In this document: one piece after another, positions 1 through 7,542 of the stretch
How positions within the stretch are numbered: position 1 is the stretch's first letter
Layout of the letters: every line of letters starts with the position of its first letter
Assembly: GCA_002454975.1 (NCBI GenBank)
Contig: DKJZ01000052.1
Location: forward strand, 1-11,808
Direction: 5' to 3'
DNA: 11,808 nucleotides
Source of the DNA: Hylemonella sp. UBA6679
Lineage (GTDB): Bacteria; Pseudomonadota; Gammaproteobacteria; Burkholderiales; Burkholderiaceae_C
Notes under the pieces: model-generated
Seen by the model: the letters and a program-made list of their open reading frames with translations, nothing else
Told to the model about the DNA's origin: nothing
Database searches by the model: none
Translations under genes and position numbers: made by a program

Positions 1-195
1 GACCACCTTGGTGTCGTTGAACACCAGCAAGTCACCAGGCTGGAGCAGCTGGGGAAGGTCTTTGAAGATGCGGTCTTGAGCTTGCTTGCCGCTGCCGTTG
101 AGCAACTTAGAGGCACTGCGCTCAGTGGCTGGATGCTGAGCAATCAGCTCTGGCGGGAGCGAAAAATCAAAATCAGAAAGAGAAAAAGCGCGCAT
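1..195 (-). CDS. queA: S-adenosylmethionine:tRNA ribosyltransferase-isomerase, N-terminal 65 residues (partial)
   Basis: QueA transfers and isomerises the ribosyl group of S-adenosylmethionine onto preQ1-modified tRNA to make epoxyqueuosine, a cytoplasmic step of queuosine synthesis at the wobble base. The 65 residues visible read MRAFSLSDFDFSLPPELIAQ at the N-terminus, followed by HPATERSASKLL and PGDLLVFNDTKVV near the window edge. The FDFxLPxELIAQ and LLVFNDTKV motifs are typical QueA N-terminal signatures. The start is the ATG complementary to 193-195, where family members begin. I see no convincing Shine-Dalgarno sequence or promoter just upstream. The frame is open to the window edge, so the rest of the gene (family length about 340-350 aa) lies outside. 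It is transcribed away from higBA and recG. Confidence 0.95.
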   Translation of the reverse strand, partial: MRAFSLSDFDFSLPPELIAQHPATERSASKLLNGSGKQAQDRIFKDLPQLLQPGDLLVFNDTKVV

Positions 196-316
196 AGCTT
201 GAGGGCCGAACAGACCCGTTCCAAGTGGAGATGCGTGTATTGTCGCAGAGACCTGATGTCTAGATTTGGTTGCTCATGGCTTGATGCCTGAGTCTGATTT
301 GGTCCGTGTGTAGGTT

Positions 317-330
317 ATTACCTGCGTAAT
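317..330. repeat. Inverted repeat ATTAC-N4-GTAAT upstream of higB
   Basis: Perfect 5-bp arms, ATTAC at 317-321 and GTAAT at 326-330, separated by CTGC. It ends immediately before the TTGATT -35 candidate of the higBA promoter. It could be an auxiliary regulator site, but with 5-bp arms it could also arise by chance. Confidence 0.35.
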
Positions 331-362
331 TTGATTGAGCTCATATCGTTGTTCGATATAAA
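331..362 (+). promoter_or_regulatory. higBA promoter with palindromic operator over the -10
   Basis: Candidate -35 TTGATT at 331-336 and -10 GATATA at 355-360 (18-nt spacer); TATAAA at 357-362 is an alternative -10. A perfect inverted repeat, ATATCG (343-348), TTGTT, CGATAT (354-359), lies in the spacer and covers the -10. HigA-type antitoxins are known to repress their own promoters by binding palindromes placed this way, so this is the likely autoregulatory operator. Predicted transcription start is about 367-369, only 1-3 nt before the higB ATG at 370, and no Shine-Dalgarno sequence is present, so the mRNA may be nearly leaderless. Between the queA start (195) and 317 I see no other supportable feature. 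Confidence 0.6.
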
Positions 363-369
363 ATGAACC

Positions 370-648
370 ATGATTCAGTCCTTCAAGTGTGCCGACACAC
401 AGCATTTGTTTGAGACTGGGAGGAGCAAGCGTTTTGCAGCCTTTAAAGCTATTCTGGAGCGCAAACTCCAACAGCTGGACAGCGCTGAAACCTTGGAGTT
501 TTTGAAGTCGCCGCCCGGCAATCGTTTGGAGGCCCTGAAGGGCAACAGAGCAGGGCAGCACAGTGTTCGTGTCAATGACCAATGGCGTCTTTGTTTTGTA
601 TGGTCTGACCTTGGTCCAAGTAACGTAGAAGTAGTGGATTACCACTGA
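370..648 (+). CDS. higB: HigB family toxin of a type II toxin-antitoxin system
   Basis: A 92-residue protein of the RelE/HigB fold. Family members are ribosome-dependent mRNA endonucleases that cut translating mRNA in the A site and slow growth when the antitoxin is degraded. It has the size (about 92 aa) and signature of HigB: N-terminal MIQSFKC, a helical stretch around residues 20-38, NRLEALKG at 51-58, the beta segment SVRVNDQWRLCFVW at 65-78 and a C-terminal DYH (90-92). The conserved basic and aromatic residues expected at the active site are present (K57, R67, R73, Y91, H92), so the toxin looks intact. The toxin gene precedes the antitoxin gene, the usual higBA order, and its TGA overlaps a possible higA ATG at 648. 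The gene and its upstream region are more A+T-rich than queA or recG, in keeping with acquisition as a mobile cassette; that is inference. Confidence 0.9.
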   Translation: MIQSFKCADTQHLFETGRSKRFAAFKAILERKLQQLDSAETLEFLKSPPGNRLEALKGNRAGQHSVRVNDQWRLCFVWSDLGPSNVEVVDYH

Positions 649-659
649 TGGAGCGAACG

Positions 660-959
660 ATGTTTAAAAACGGTATGCGACCCATACATCCCGGCGAGAT
701 TCTTCGCGAGGATTACCTCAAGCCCTTGAACATGAGCGCCAACGCGTTGGCTAGGGCCTTGCACGTCACACCCGCGCGGATCAATGACATTGTTCGTGAA
801 ATACGTGGCGTTTCGCCTGACACAGCGCTGAGGCTAGCCAGGTTCTTTGGTGGTGATGCACGTTCTTGGCTTAACCTGCAGCAAACCTACGACCTGAAAC
901 TCGCCGAGCAAGCGCTGGGTAAAGCACAAATCCAAGACATCAAGCCCTTAGCGGCCTGA
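660..959 (+). CDS. higA: HigA family antitoxin (XRE-type helix-turn-helix)
   Basis: HigA neutralises HigB by complex formation and represses the higBA promoter. From the ATG at 660 the protein has 99 residues: MFKNGMRPIHPGEIL is the classical HigA N-terminus, followed by a helix-turn-helix at about residues 27-49 (SANALARALHV...ARINDIV) and a conserved ALRLARFFG...SWLNLQ segment at 56-74. Start choice: an ATG at 648 in the same frame would add four residues (MERT) and overlap the higB stop by one base, but a GGAG at 650-653 sits 6 nt before the ATG at 660, and family proteins start at that position, so 660 is preferred. Translation is probably coupled to higB. The gene ends 5 nt before the end of the convergent gene, with no terminator in between. 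Confidence 0.9.
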   Translation: MFKNGMRPIHPGEILREDYLKPLNMSANALARALHVTPARINDIVREIRGVSPDTALRLARFFGGDARSWLNLQQTYDLKLAEQALGKAQIQDIKPLAA

Positions 960-964
960 AAAAT

Positions 965-1480
965 TCAACGAAACGCCACCGACCTCGCCTCAAAACAAGC
1001 CAGCAAATCTGCCGGCGCCTGGGGGGCTTGTTGGCTGATGTACCCACGTATCAAAGGTGCGGCGCGCCAGGGGTGGGTGGTGCCGCTCCAAACCGCACCT
1101 TGAACAGGCACGAGGCCGGCGGGGGTTAGCTGCAGCAAAACCACCGCAGGCAAGAGTTGCTCAAACTCGGTTTCTGCCAGCCACCAATCACCTCTGCGCC
1201 ACAAGCCTTGCACACGTGCCGTGGCAGAGTCTGGCGGGCTGATGTTGCGTATGACCTCGTGCGCCGTTTGCAGCGCGGCGTTGTCGTTGTGCAGCGCTTG
1301 GACTTGGCTGCAATCCCGCGTGAGCGCGTTGCGCCAATCTGCCCAGGCGCCCAGCGCATCCACAGGCTGGCCGCTGAGCTCAAGCAAATGCCCGTTGTCG
1401 GCCTGCACCCAGCGCACATGGGTGCCCACCACCCCAGCCAGGGTGATGCCCAACATGGCCAGAGCCACATGTTTTTTCAT
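965..1480 (-). CDS. Hypothetical membrane-anchored or exported protein, 171 aa
   Basis: I do not recognise this protein. It begins MKKHVALAMLGITLAGVVG, a charged N-terminus with a hydrophobic segment at about residues 4-19 that fits an uncleaved anchor or a signal peptide; no clear AxA cleavage site follows. The rest is probably periplasmic: a stretch rich in Ala/Asp/Gln (25-85), then a Trp-rich part (GLWRRGDWWLAETEFEQLLP at 92-111) and a hydrophobic strand (VVLLQLTPAGLVPVQGAVW). It has only two cysteines, C57 and C162, which could form a disulfide. It is divergent from recG with 26 nt between the starts and convergent with higA. No Shine-Dalgarno sequence is visible upstream of the ATG complementary to 1478-1480. 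GC content and codon use match recG, so this looks like resident sequence rather than part of the higBA cassette. Coding is likely; function is unknown. Confidence 0.7.
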   Translation of the reverse strand: MKKHVALAMLGITLAGVVGTHVRWVQADNGHLLELSGQPVDALGAWADWRNALTRDCSQVQALHNDNAALQTAHEVIRNISPPDSATARVQGLWRRGDWWLAETEFEQLLPAVVLLQLTPAGLVPVQGAVWSGTTHPWRAAPLIRGYISQQAPQAPADLLACFEARSVAFR

Positions 1481-1488
1481 GGCCAGAA

Positions 1489-1502
1489 TGATTGCACAAT
1501 CA
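1489..1502. promoter_or_regulatory. Inverted repeat TGATTG-CA-CAATCA between divergent starts, with a recG -10-like box
   Basis: Perfect 6-bp arms at 1489-1494 and 1497-1502 with a 2-nt centre, inside the 26-nt gap between the minus-strand gene start (1480) and the recG ATG (1507). The right half contains CACAAT (1495-1500), a possible -10 box that ends 6 nt before the recG ATG. A suitable -35 is not evident (a T run at 1472-1477 is at the right distance). It could be a shared operator; this is inference from position and symmetry. Confidence 0.4.
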
Positions 1503-1506
1503 AGCC

Positions 1507-3635
<2,129 letters not shown>

Positions 3636-3642
<7 letters not shown>

Positions 3643-3661
3643 AGGCTGGCGCCTTGAAGCC
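3636..3661 (+). terminator. Imperfect stem-loop at the end of recG
   Basis: GGCTT-g-AAGGC (3636-3646), loop TGGC, GCCTT-g-AAGCC (3651-3661): ten of eleven positions pair, with one G-G mismatch. It overlaps the recG stop codon and lies in the 49-nt convergent gap. No T run follows, so it may be a weak or factor-assisted terminator or an mRNA 3'-end stabiliser rather than an intrinsic terminator. Confidence 0.35.
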
Positions 3662-3691
3662 CGTTTCAGCCCTGAGGTTGAGCCCTGAAGT

Positions 3692-4813
3692 TCAGCGCTG
3701 GCCGACCTTGACCTGGCCAAACACGCTGGCCGCTTCACGCGGCAAGCAGCGCCAATACTGGGGGCTGGCAGGCACGGTGCCACCCAACGCTGCCGCTGCC
3801 TCCCAACCCCAACGAGGTTTGTAGAGCAAGGCGCGGGCCAGAGCGATGAGGTCGGCGTCGCCAGCTTGCAAAATGTCTTCGGCTTGTTGCGGGCTGGTGA
3901 TCAAGCCCACGGCGGTGGTGGTCATGCCGGTGGCTGCGCGGATGGCTTTGGCAAAAGGCACTTGGTAGTTGGGGCCCACAGCAATTTGTTGCTTGGGCGA
4001 GATACCACCGCTTGAGACGTGGATGAAGTCGCACCCAGCGGCCTTGAGTTGCAGGGCCAGCTCGGTGGTTTGGGCCACATCCCACGCGCCATCGATCCAG
4101 TCGCTAGCCGACACGCGCACGCCCACTGGGCCGTCAAACACCGCGCGAACAGCTTTGAAGACCTCCAGCGGGAAGCGGATGCGGTTCTCCAGGCTGCCGC
4201 CGTAGGCGTCGGTACGCTGGTTGGATACGGGCGACACAAACTGGTGCAGCAAGTAACCATGTGCAGCGTGGAGTTCAACAGCCTCAATGCCGATGCGCTT
4301 GGCGCGCAAGGCGGTGTCCACAAACTGCTGCTTGATCTCCTCCATCTGGGCCAGCGACAAGGCAGCAGGCGCAACTTCTCCCTCGAGCTGAGGGATGGCC
4401 GACGGACCAACCGTGGACCAGCCGCCTTGCTCGGGGGAGAGCAGTTGGCCGCCATGCCAGGGCGTGGCGCTGGATGCTTTGCGACCAGCGTGCGAGATTT
4501 GGATGCATACCGCAACGGCAGGTGCGTTGGCGCGGGCACGGTGCAGCTTGTCGGCCAAGGCTGCTTCGGTGGCGTCGTCCCACAAGCCCAGGCAGTTGGG
4601 GGTGATGCGGCCTTGGGCTGAGATGGCGGTGGCCTCGAGCGTGACGAGGGCCGAGCCGCTGTTGAGCAGGCTGGTCCAGTGGGCCAGGTGCCAATCGGTG
4701 GCCAAGCCTTGGTCGGCCGAGTACTGGCACATGGGGGCCACCACGATGCGGTTGCTCAGGGTTAAGCCGCCTTTGGGTGAGGACAGGGTGTAGGGGGAAA
4801 ATAGCAGGCTCAC
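3692..4813 (-). CDS. NADH:flavin oxidoreductase, class II old yellow enzyme (YqjM/NamA-like)
   Basis: A 373-residue FMN-dependent ene-reductase that reduces activated C=C bonds of electrophiles such as enals, enones, quinones or nitro compounds with NAD(P)H in the cytoplasm; the true substrate cannot be read from the sequence. It has a single TIM barrel of normal length. Features of the YqjM subgroup are visible: VAPMCQYSA with C29 and Y31 (equivalent to the redox-tuning Cys26 and to Tyr28 of YqjM), HAAHGYL with H182, H185 and Y187 for substrate binding and proton transfer, RVSASDW with R233, and the C-terminal FMN-phosphate region GLITSPQQAEDIL...ALARALLYKPRW at 303-335. The start is GTG (complementary to 4811-4813), which places SLLFSPYTL at the family N-terminus; the Shine-Dalgarno sequence is weak. 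The gene is divergent from the secreted-protein gene at 4893. Its position between recG and oxyR suggests stress defence, but that is inference. Confidence 0.93.
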   Translation of the reverse strand: MSLLFSPYTLSSPKGGLTLSNRIVVAPMCQYSADQGLATDWHLAHWTSLLNSGSALVTLEATAISAQGRITPNCLGLWDDATEAALADKLHRARANAPAVAVCIQISHAGRKASSATPWHGGQLLSPEQGGWSTVGPSAIPQLEGEVAPAALSLAQMEEIKQQFVDTALRAKRIGIEAVELHAAHGYLLHQFVSPVSNQRTDAYGGSLENRIRFPLEVFKAVRAVFDGPVGVRVSASDWIDGAWDVAQTTELALQLKAAGCDFIHVSSGGISPKQQIAVGPNYQVPFAKAIRAATGMTTTAVGLITSPQQAEDILQAGDADLIALARALLYKPRWGWEAAAALGGTVPASPQYWRCLPREAASVFGQVKVGQR

Positions 4814-4861
4814 GGTAAATCTCGGCTAAGTGGTCGGTGTGTGCGGGCATTCAAGCCCACG

Positions 4862-4886
4862 AGAGGGCGCAATTGTGGCACCCTCT
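4862..4886. promoter_or_regulatory. Inverted repeat AGAGGG-c-GC / GC-a-CCCTCT upstream of the 235-aa secreted protein
   Basis: Nine-base arms at 4862-4870 and 4878-4886 with a 7-nt loop (AATTGTG); eight of nine positions pair, with one C-A mismatch. The right arm ends 6 nt before the ATG at 4893, where a Shine-Dalgarno sequence would be expected but is not seen. It could be an operator for the divergent pair or an mRNA hairpin that limits translation. Confidence 0.4.
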
Positions 4887-4892
4887 GACACC

Positions 4893-5600
4893 ATGAACTG
4901 TCTCTTGCGCAACTTCTTGATCTGCTGGCTTTGGGTGGCAGGCGCTGTGGCGGGCATGGGCACAGCCCAAGCCCAGGCGCAAACCCAAGCGGCGCCACCT
5001 GCGGCTAAAAAGCCTGCGCGTGTGGCTGCGAGCTTGCCTGCGCAGGATTTTTTGGTGAGCTTGCGTCAGGTGGATGCGCAGCAGGACGGCTACAGCGTGG
5101 GCACCGAAGGCCAGGCGCGGCTGCAAGCGCAGTCGATCAGGGTCAGCAATGGCGCGCAAGGCGTGATTCGCCTCAACCAAGCCACGCCCATGCTCTGGAT
5201 GTCGGCTGTGTCGTCGCAAAACGCACAAATCAACGCATCTGCACCCGGTCAGGGCGGCAGTGCTGGGCCTGCACTCAATGCCAGCAGCGCCGGTGGGGCG
5301 GTATCGCAAAACCTGGTTTGGATGGATGCGGGGCAAAGCCTGGTCTTTTCGCCCCAATGGGCGGGTGGTCAGCAAGCAGTTCGGTTAGAGGTTGCCATGG
5401 CCGCGCAGGCGGTCGAGGCGCGCCAGGGGCTGGATTTGCCAGCGCAACACAGCCAGCAGCTCAGTACCACGGTGTGGGCGCCCTTGGGGCAGTGGGTCAC
5501 GCTGTCGGACAGCGGCGAAGGCCCGCGCCCTGGGGTTTACGGCACAAATGCGGCGAAAGCGCCACGCCGATGGGTGCAAGTGCGTGTATCCTTGCAATAA
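4893..5600 (+). CDS. Secreted protein of unknown function, 235 aa
   Basis: Starting at the ATG at 4893 gives MNCLLRNFLICWLWVAGAVA, then GMGTAQAQAQ: a clear Sec signal peptide with cleavage likely near residue 27 (TAQA). The frame is open further upstream to 4830, but that would bury the signal peptide behind 21 unlikely residues. The mature part has a short Gln/Ala/Pro/Lys linker (27-48), then an extended, probably beta-rich domain (DFLVSLRQVDAQ; RLQAQSIRVSNGAQGVIRLNQATPMLW), a low-complexity Ala/Gly/Ser stretch near 125-150, and a second beta-like region ending WVQVRVSLQ. The segment VSNGAQGVIRLNQATPM loosely recalls short secretin-like or NolW-like beta repeats; this is a weak resemblance from memory and not a family assignment. 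There is no cysteine in the mature part. The gene ends 29 nt before oxyR and could be transcribed into it. Confidence 0.75.
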   Translation: MNCLLRNFLICWLWVAGAVAGMGTAQAQAQTQAAPPAAKKPARVAASLPAQDFLVSLRQVDAQQDGYSVGTEGQARLQAQSIRVSNGAQGVIRLNQATPMLWMSAVSSQNAQINASAPGQGGSAGPALNASSAGGAVSQNLVWMDAGQSLVFSPQWAGGQQAVRLEVAMAAQAVEARQGLDLPAQHSQQLSTTVWAPLGQWVTLSDSGEGPRPGVYGTNAAKAPRRWVQVRVSLQ

Positions 5601-5628
5601 GCTATCGAAATGCAGTCCATAATTGCAT
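5592..5628 (+). promoter_or_regulatory. oxyR promoter candidate with inverted repeat ATGCA-N9-TGCAT
   Basis: A -10 candidate CATAAT at 5618-5623 ends 6 nt before the oxyR ATG; a TTGCAA at 5592-5597 is the nearest -35-like box but the 20-nt spacer is too long. The inverted repeat ATGCA (5610-5614) / TGCAT (5624-5628) surrounds the -10, which would suit the autorepression known for OxyR regulators. It does not follow the full ATAG/CTAT OxyR consensus, so the call is tentative. Confidence 0.4.
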
Positions 5629-5629
5629 C

Positions 5630-6577
5630 ATGACCCTGACCGAACTCAAATACATCGTTGCTGTAGCCCGTGAGAAGCACTTTGGAAAAGCCGCTGAGGC
5701 TTGCTATGTGTCTCAACCCACGCTCTCGGTGGCCGTCAAAAAACTGGAAGAAGAGCTTGATGTGAAGCTCTTTGAGCGCAGTGCCAATGAAGTGGCCGTG
5801 ACCTCTTTGGGTGAAGACATCGTGCGCCAGGCCCAATCGGTGCTCGAGCAGGCCGCCAACATCAAAGAAATTGCCAAGCGAGGCAAAGATCCCTTGGCCG
5901 GGCCACTTCGCATGGGTGTGATTTACACCATTGGCCCTTATTTGCTGCCTGATCTTGTGCGCCACATGATCACGCACACCCCGCAAATGCCTTTGGTGCT
6001 GCAAGAAAATTTCACAGTTAAATTGCTGGAAATGCTGCGCACCGGCGAGATTGACTGCGCTGTGTTGGCCGAGCCTTTCCCAGACACAGGCCTGGCCGTT
6101 GCACCTTTGTACGACGAGCCGTTTTTTGCGGCAGTGCCCGCACAGCACCCCTTGGCGTCGCAAGAGTTCATCAGCAATGAAGACATCCGCCAAGAAACCA
6201 TGCTGCTCTTGGGCACAGGCCACTGCTTCCGTGACCATGTCTTGCAGGTTTGCCCGGAGTTTGCGCGGTTTTCGAGCAATGCCGAAGGCATACGCAAGAG
6301 CTTTGAAGGCTCTTCGCTCGAGACCATCAAGCACATGGTGGCCGCTGGCATGGGGGTGACGCTGATGCCGCGTTTGAGCGTGCCTAAAGTGGCCTTCACC
6401 AACAAGCCCCGTCGCCATGACGACGCTTTCATCAAGTACCTGCCGTTTTCTGGCGAAGCGCCTTCGCGCCGTGTGGTGCTGGTGTGGCGCCGCAGCTTCA
6501 CGCGTTATGAAGCCATTGCCACCCTGCGCAATGCGATTTATGCGTGCGAACTGCCTGGCGTGCATCGCCTGTCCTGA
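5630..6577 (+). CDS. oxyR: Hydrogen-peroxide-sensing LysR-type regulator OxyR
   Basis: OxyR is a tetrameric DNA-binding regulator that senses H2O2 through a reversible disulfide and controls peroxide defence genes (catalase, ahpCF, dps and others in known species). The 315-residue protein has an N-terminal winged helix-turn-helix (about 1-60; KHFGKAAEACYVSQPTLSVA is the recognition region) and a LysR substrate-binding-type domain (about 90-300). The sensing motif is GTGHCFRDHVLQVC: the cysteines fall at residues 199 and 208, the same numbers and spacing as in E. coli OxyR, and the preceding H198 is kept. The start is the ATG at 5630, giving MTLTELKYIVAVA; the frame is open further upstream into the preceding gene, but family proteins start here. 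No Shine-Dalgarno sequence is seen. A strong stem-loop terminator follows. recG and oxyR lie on the same strand about 2 kb apart. Confidence 0.97.
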   Translation: MTLTELKYIVAVAREKHFGKAAEACYVSQPTLSVAVKKLEEELDVKLFERSANEVAVTSLGEDIVRQAQSVLEQAANIKEIAKRGKDPLAGPLRMGVIYTIGPYLLPDLVRHMITHTPQMPLVLQENFTVKLLEMLRTGEIDCAVLAEPFPDTGLAVAPLYDEPFFAAVPAQHPLASQEFISNEDIRQETMLLLGTGHCFRDHVLQVCPEFARFSSNAEGIRKSFEGSSLETIKHMVAAGMGVTLMPRLSVPKVAFTNKPRRHDDAFIKYLPFSGEAPSRRVVLVWRRSFTRYEAIATLRNAIYACELPGVHRLS

Positions 6578-6585
6578 TTCTCCCT

Positions 6586-6621
6586 GGCCGGCACTGCCCC
6601 ATGCAGTCTGCCGGCCTTCTT
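6586..6621 (+). terminator. Intrinsic terminator-like stem-loop after oxyR
   Basis: GGCCGGCA+CTGC (6586-6597), loop CCCAT, GCAG (6603-6606), a 2-nt bulge TC, then TGCCGGCC (6609-6616), followed by TTCTT (6617-6621). This gives twelve base pairs with one small bulge, 8 nt after the oxyR stop, and a short T-rich tail. It lies 22 nt before ubiA, so ubiA probably has its own promoter. Confidence 0.75.
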
Positions 6622-6627
6622 GAGGGC

Positions 6628-6636
6628 TGAGACAAT
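6628..6636 (+). promoter_or_regulatory. Extended -10 candidate for ubiA
   Basis: TG-A-GACAAT at 6628-6636 fits an extended -10 (TGn plus hexamer). It ends 6 nt before the ubiA ATG at 6643, so transcription would start at or next to the A of the ATG. No good -35 is visible; the oxyR terminator lies directly upstream. Confidence 0.4.
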
Positions 6637-6642
6637 TCAGGC

Positions 6643-7542
6643 ATGCCTCGCGACACCCCGTCTAAATTCAAGCTCTACCTCAACCTCATCCGCTGGGACA
6701 GGCCCGCGGGTTGGTTGTTGTTGCTCTGGCCCAGCCTGAGCGCATTGTGGGTGGCTGCAGGCGGGTTCCCGGGCTGGCATTTGTTGCTGGTGTTCGTTGC
6801 AGGCACCGTCTTGATGCGAAGTGCAGGTTGCTGCCTCAATGATGTGGCCGACCGCGATTTCGACAAGCATGTGAAGCGCACCGCGCAACGCCCAGTCACC
6901 ACCGGAGCGGTGTCGGTGCGCGAAGCCTTGTGGTTGGGCGCTGTTTTGGCCTTGTTGGCTTTTGTGCTGGTGCTCACAACCACGCCTGCGGCGGTGATGT
7001 GGTCGTTTGCAGCCCTGGCTGTGGCGGTGATCTACCCTTTTGCCAAGCGTTTTTTCGCCATGCCGCAAGCGGTGCTGGGTGTGGCCTTTAGTTTTGGCAT
7101 TCCGATGGCGTTTGCTGCCGTTCAGAACCATGTGCCGCCTGTGGCTTGGGTGCTGTTGGTGGGTAATTTGTTTTGGGTGCTGGCTTACGACACCGAGTAC
7201 GCCATGGTGGACCGCGACGACGATCTGCGCATCGGCATGAAAACATCGGCCATCACCCTGGGTGCTTGGGATGTGCGCGCCATCATGGCGAGCTATGTCA
7301 TTTATTTACTGATTTGGGCTGTAGCCCTTGCAGCACTTGATTTAAGTGCTATTTATTTGCTAGCAATTGCAGTGGCGGCAGCGCAGGTGGTTTGGCACCA
7401 TCGCTTGATCAAAGACCGTGAGCGGGAGGCTTGCTTTAAAGCGTTCCGCATCAACCATTGGCTAGGTATGACGGTGTTTGCTGGCGTGGTGCTGGCCACA
7501 CAGCGGCTTACTTGGCCTTCTTGGCTTTCTTTTGCTTTTTAG
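6643..7542 (+). CDS. ubiA: 4-hydroxybenzoate polyprenyltransferase
   Basis: UbiA is an integral inner-membrane enzyme that attaches the polyprenyl tail (usually octaprenyl) to 4-hydroxybenzoate, the committed step of ubiquinone synthesis, using Mg2+. The 299-residue protein shows both aspartate-rich motifs: NDVADRDFD at 66-74 and DTEYAMVDRDDD at 183-194, plus the N-terminal LIRWDRPAGWLLLLWP and a C-terminal DREREACFKAFRINHWLG at 258-275. About eight hydrophobic segments are visible. Two oddities: residues about 220-243 are encoded by an A+T-rich palindromic block (see the repeat at 7316-7366), and the C-terminus carries about ten residues (TWPSWLSFAF) beyond where E. coli UbiA ends. That tail is read from DNA shared with the lysine-rich gene on the other strand (35-bp overlap). 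No Shine-Dalgarno sequence is seen at the ATG at 6643. Confidence 0.95.
   Translation: MPRDTPSKFKLYLNLIRWDRPAGWLLLLWPSLSALWVAAGGFPGWHLLLVFVAGTVLMRSAGCCLNDVADRDFDKHVKRTAQRPVTTGAVSVREALWLGAVLALLAFVLVLTTTPAAVMWSFAALAVAVIYPFAKRFFAMPQAVLGVAFSFGIPMAFAAVQNHVPPVAWVLLVGNLFWVLAYDTEYAMVDRDDDLRIGMKTSAITLGAWDVRAIMASYVIYLLIWAVALAALDLSAIYLLAIAVAAAQVVWHHRLIKDREREACFKAFRINHWLGMTVFAGVVLATQRLTWPSWLSFAF
7316..7366. repeat. Cluster of three palindromes inside ubiA (REP-like)
   Basis: In order: GGGCT-GT-AGCCC (7316-7327), AGCACTT-GATTT-AAGTGCT (7332-7350, perfect 7-bp arms) and the perfect 10-bp palindrome TTGCTAGCAA (7357-7366). They lie in a block (about 7301-7370) that I count at 44 A/T of 70, much richer than the rest of ubiA, and which uses rare codons for this genome (TTA twice, CTA, GTA, CTT twice). 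Short multi-palindrome repeats with AGC...GCT hairpins are common in intergenic DNA of Comamonadaceae; membership of such a family here is inference. The block is in frame and encodes hydrophobic residues. Confidence 0.5.

Noticed and set aside
76..291. Small plus-strand frame with a CVYCRRDL segment between queA and higB
   Set aside because: The first half overlaps queA in antisense and one CxxC alone is not evidence of a zinc protein; there is no Shine-Dalgarno sequence.
1492..1506. TTG start for recG five codons upstream of the ATG
   Set aside because: There is no Shine-Dalgarno sequence, the TTG lies within the palindrome and -10-like box, and the ATG at 1507 gives a normal RecG N-terminus.
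4019..4621. Open frame of 200 codons on the plus strand opposite the old yellow enzyme gene
   Set aside because: The minus-strand frame carries the full enzyme with catalytic residues; the plus-strand frame has no motif.
5318..5629. N-terminal extension of the oxyR frame into the preceding gene
   Set aside because: The extra residues are Gly/Arg-rich out-of-frame reading of the secreted-protein gene; OxyR proteins start at MTLTELKY, as at 5630.
5537..6565. Long open frame (342 codons) on the minus strand opposite oxyR
   Set aside because: It is a mirror of oxyR codon bias: the plus-strand frame encodes a complete OxyR with all motifs, while the antisense product has no recognisable domain and is rich in His/Arg/Gln as expected of a shadow.
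7301..7370. Simple insertion of a repeat element lengthening UbiA
   Set aside because: The protein spacing between conserved motifs on either side equals that recalled for E. coli UbiA, so a net insertion is not supported; only replacement or conversion to a repeat-like sequence remains open.
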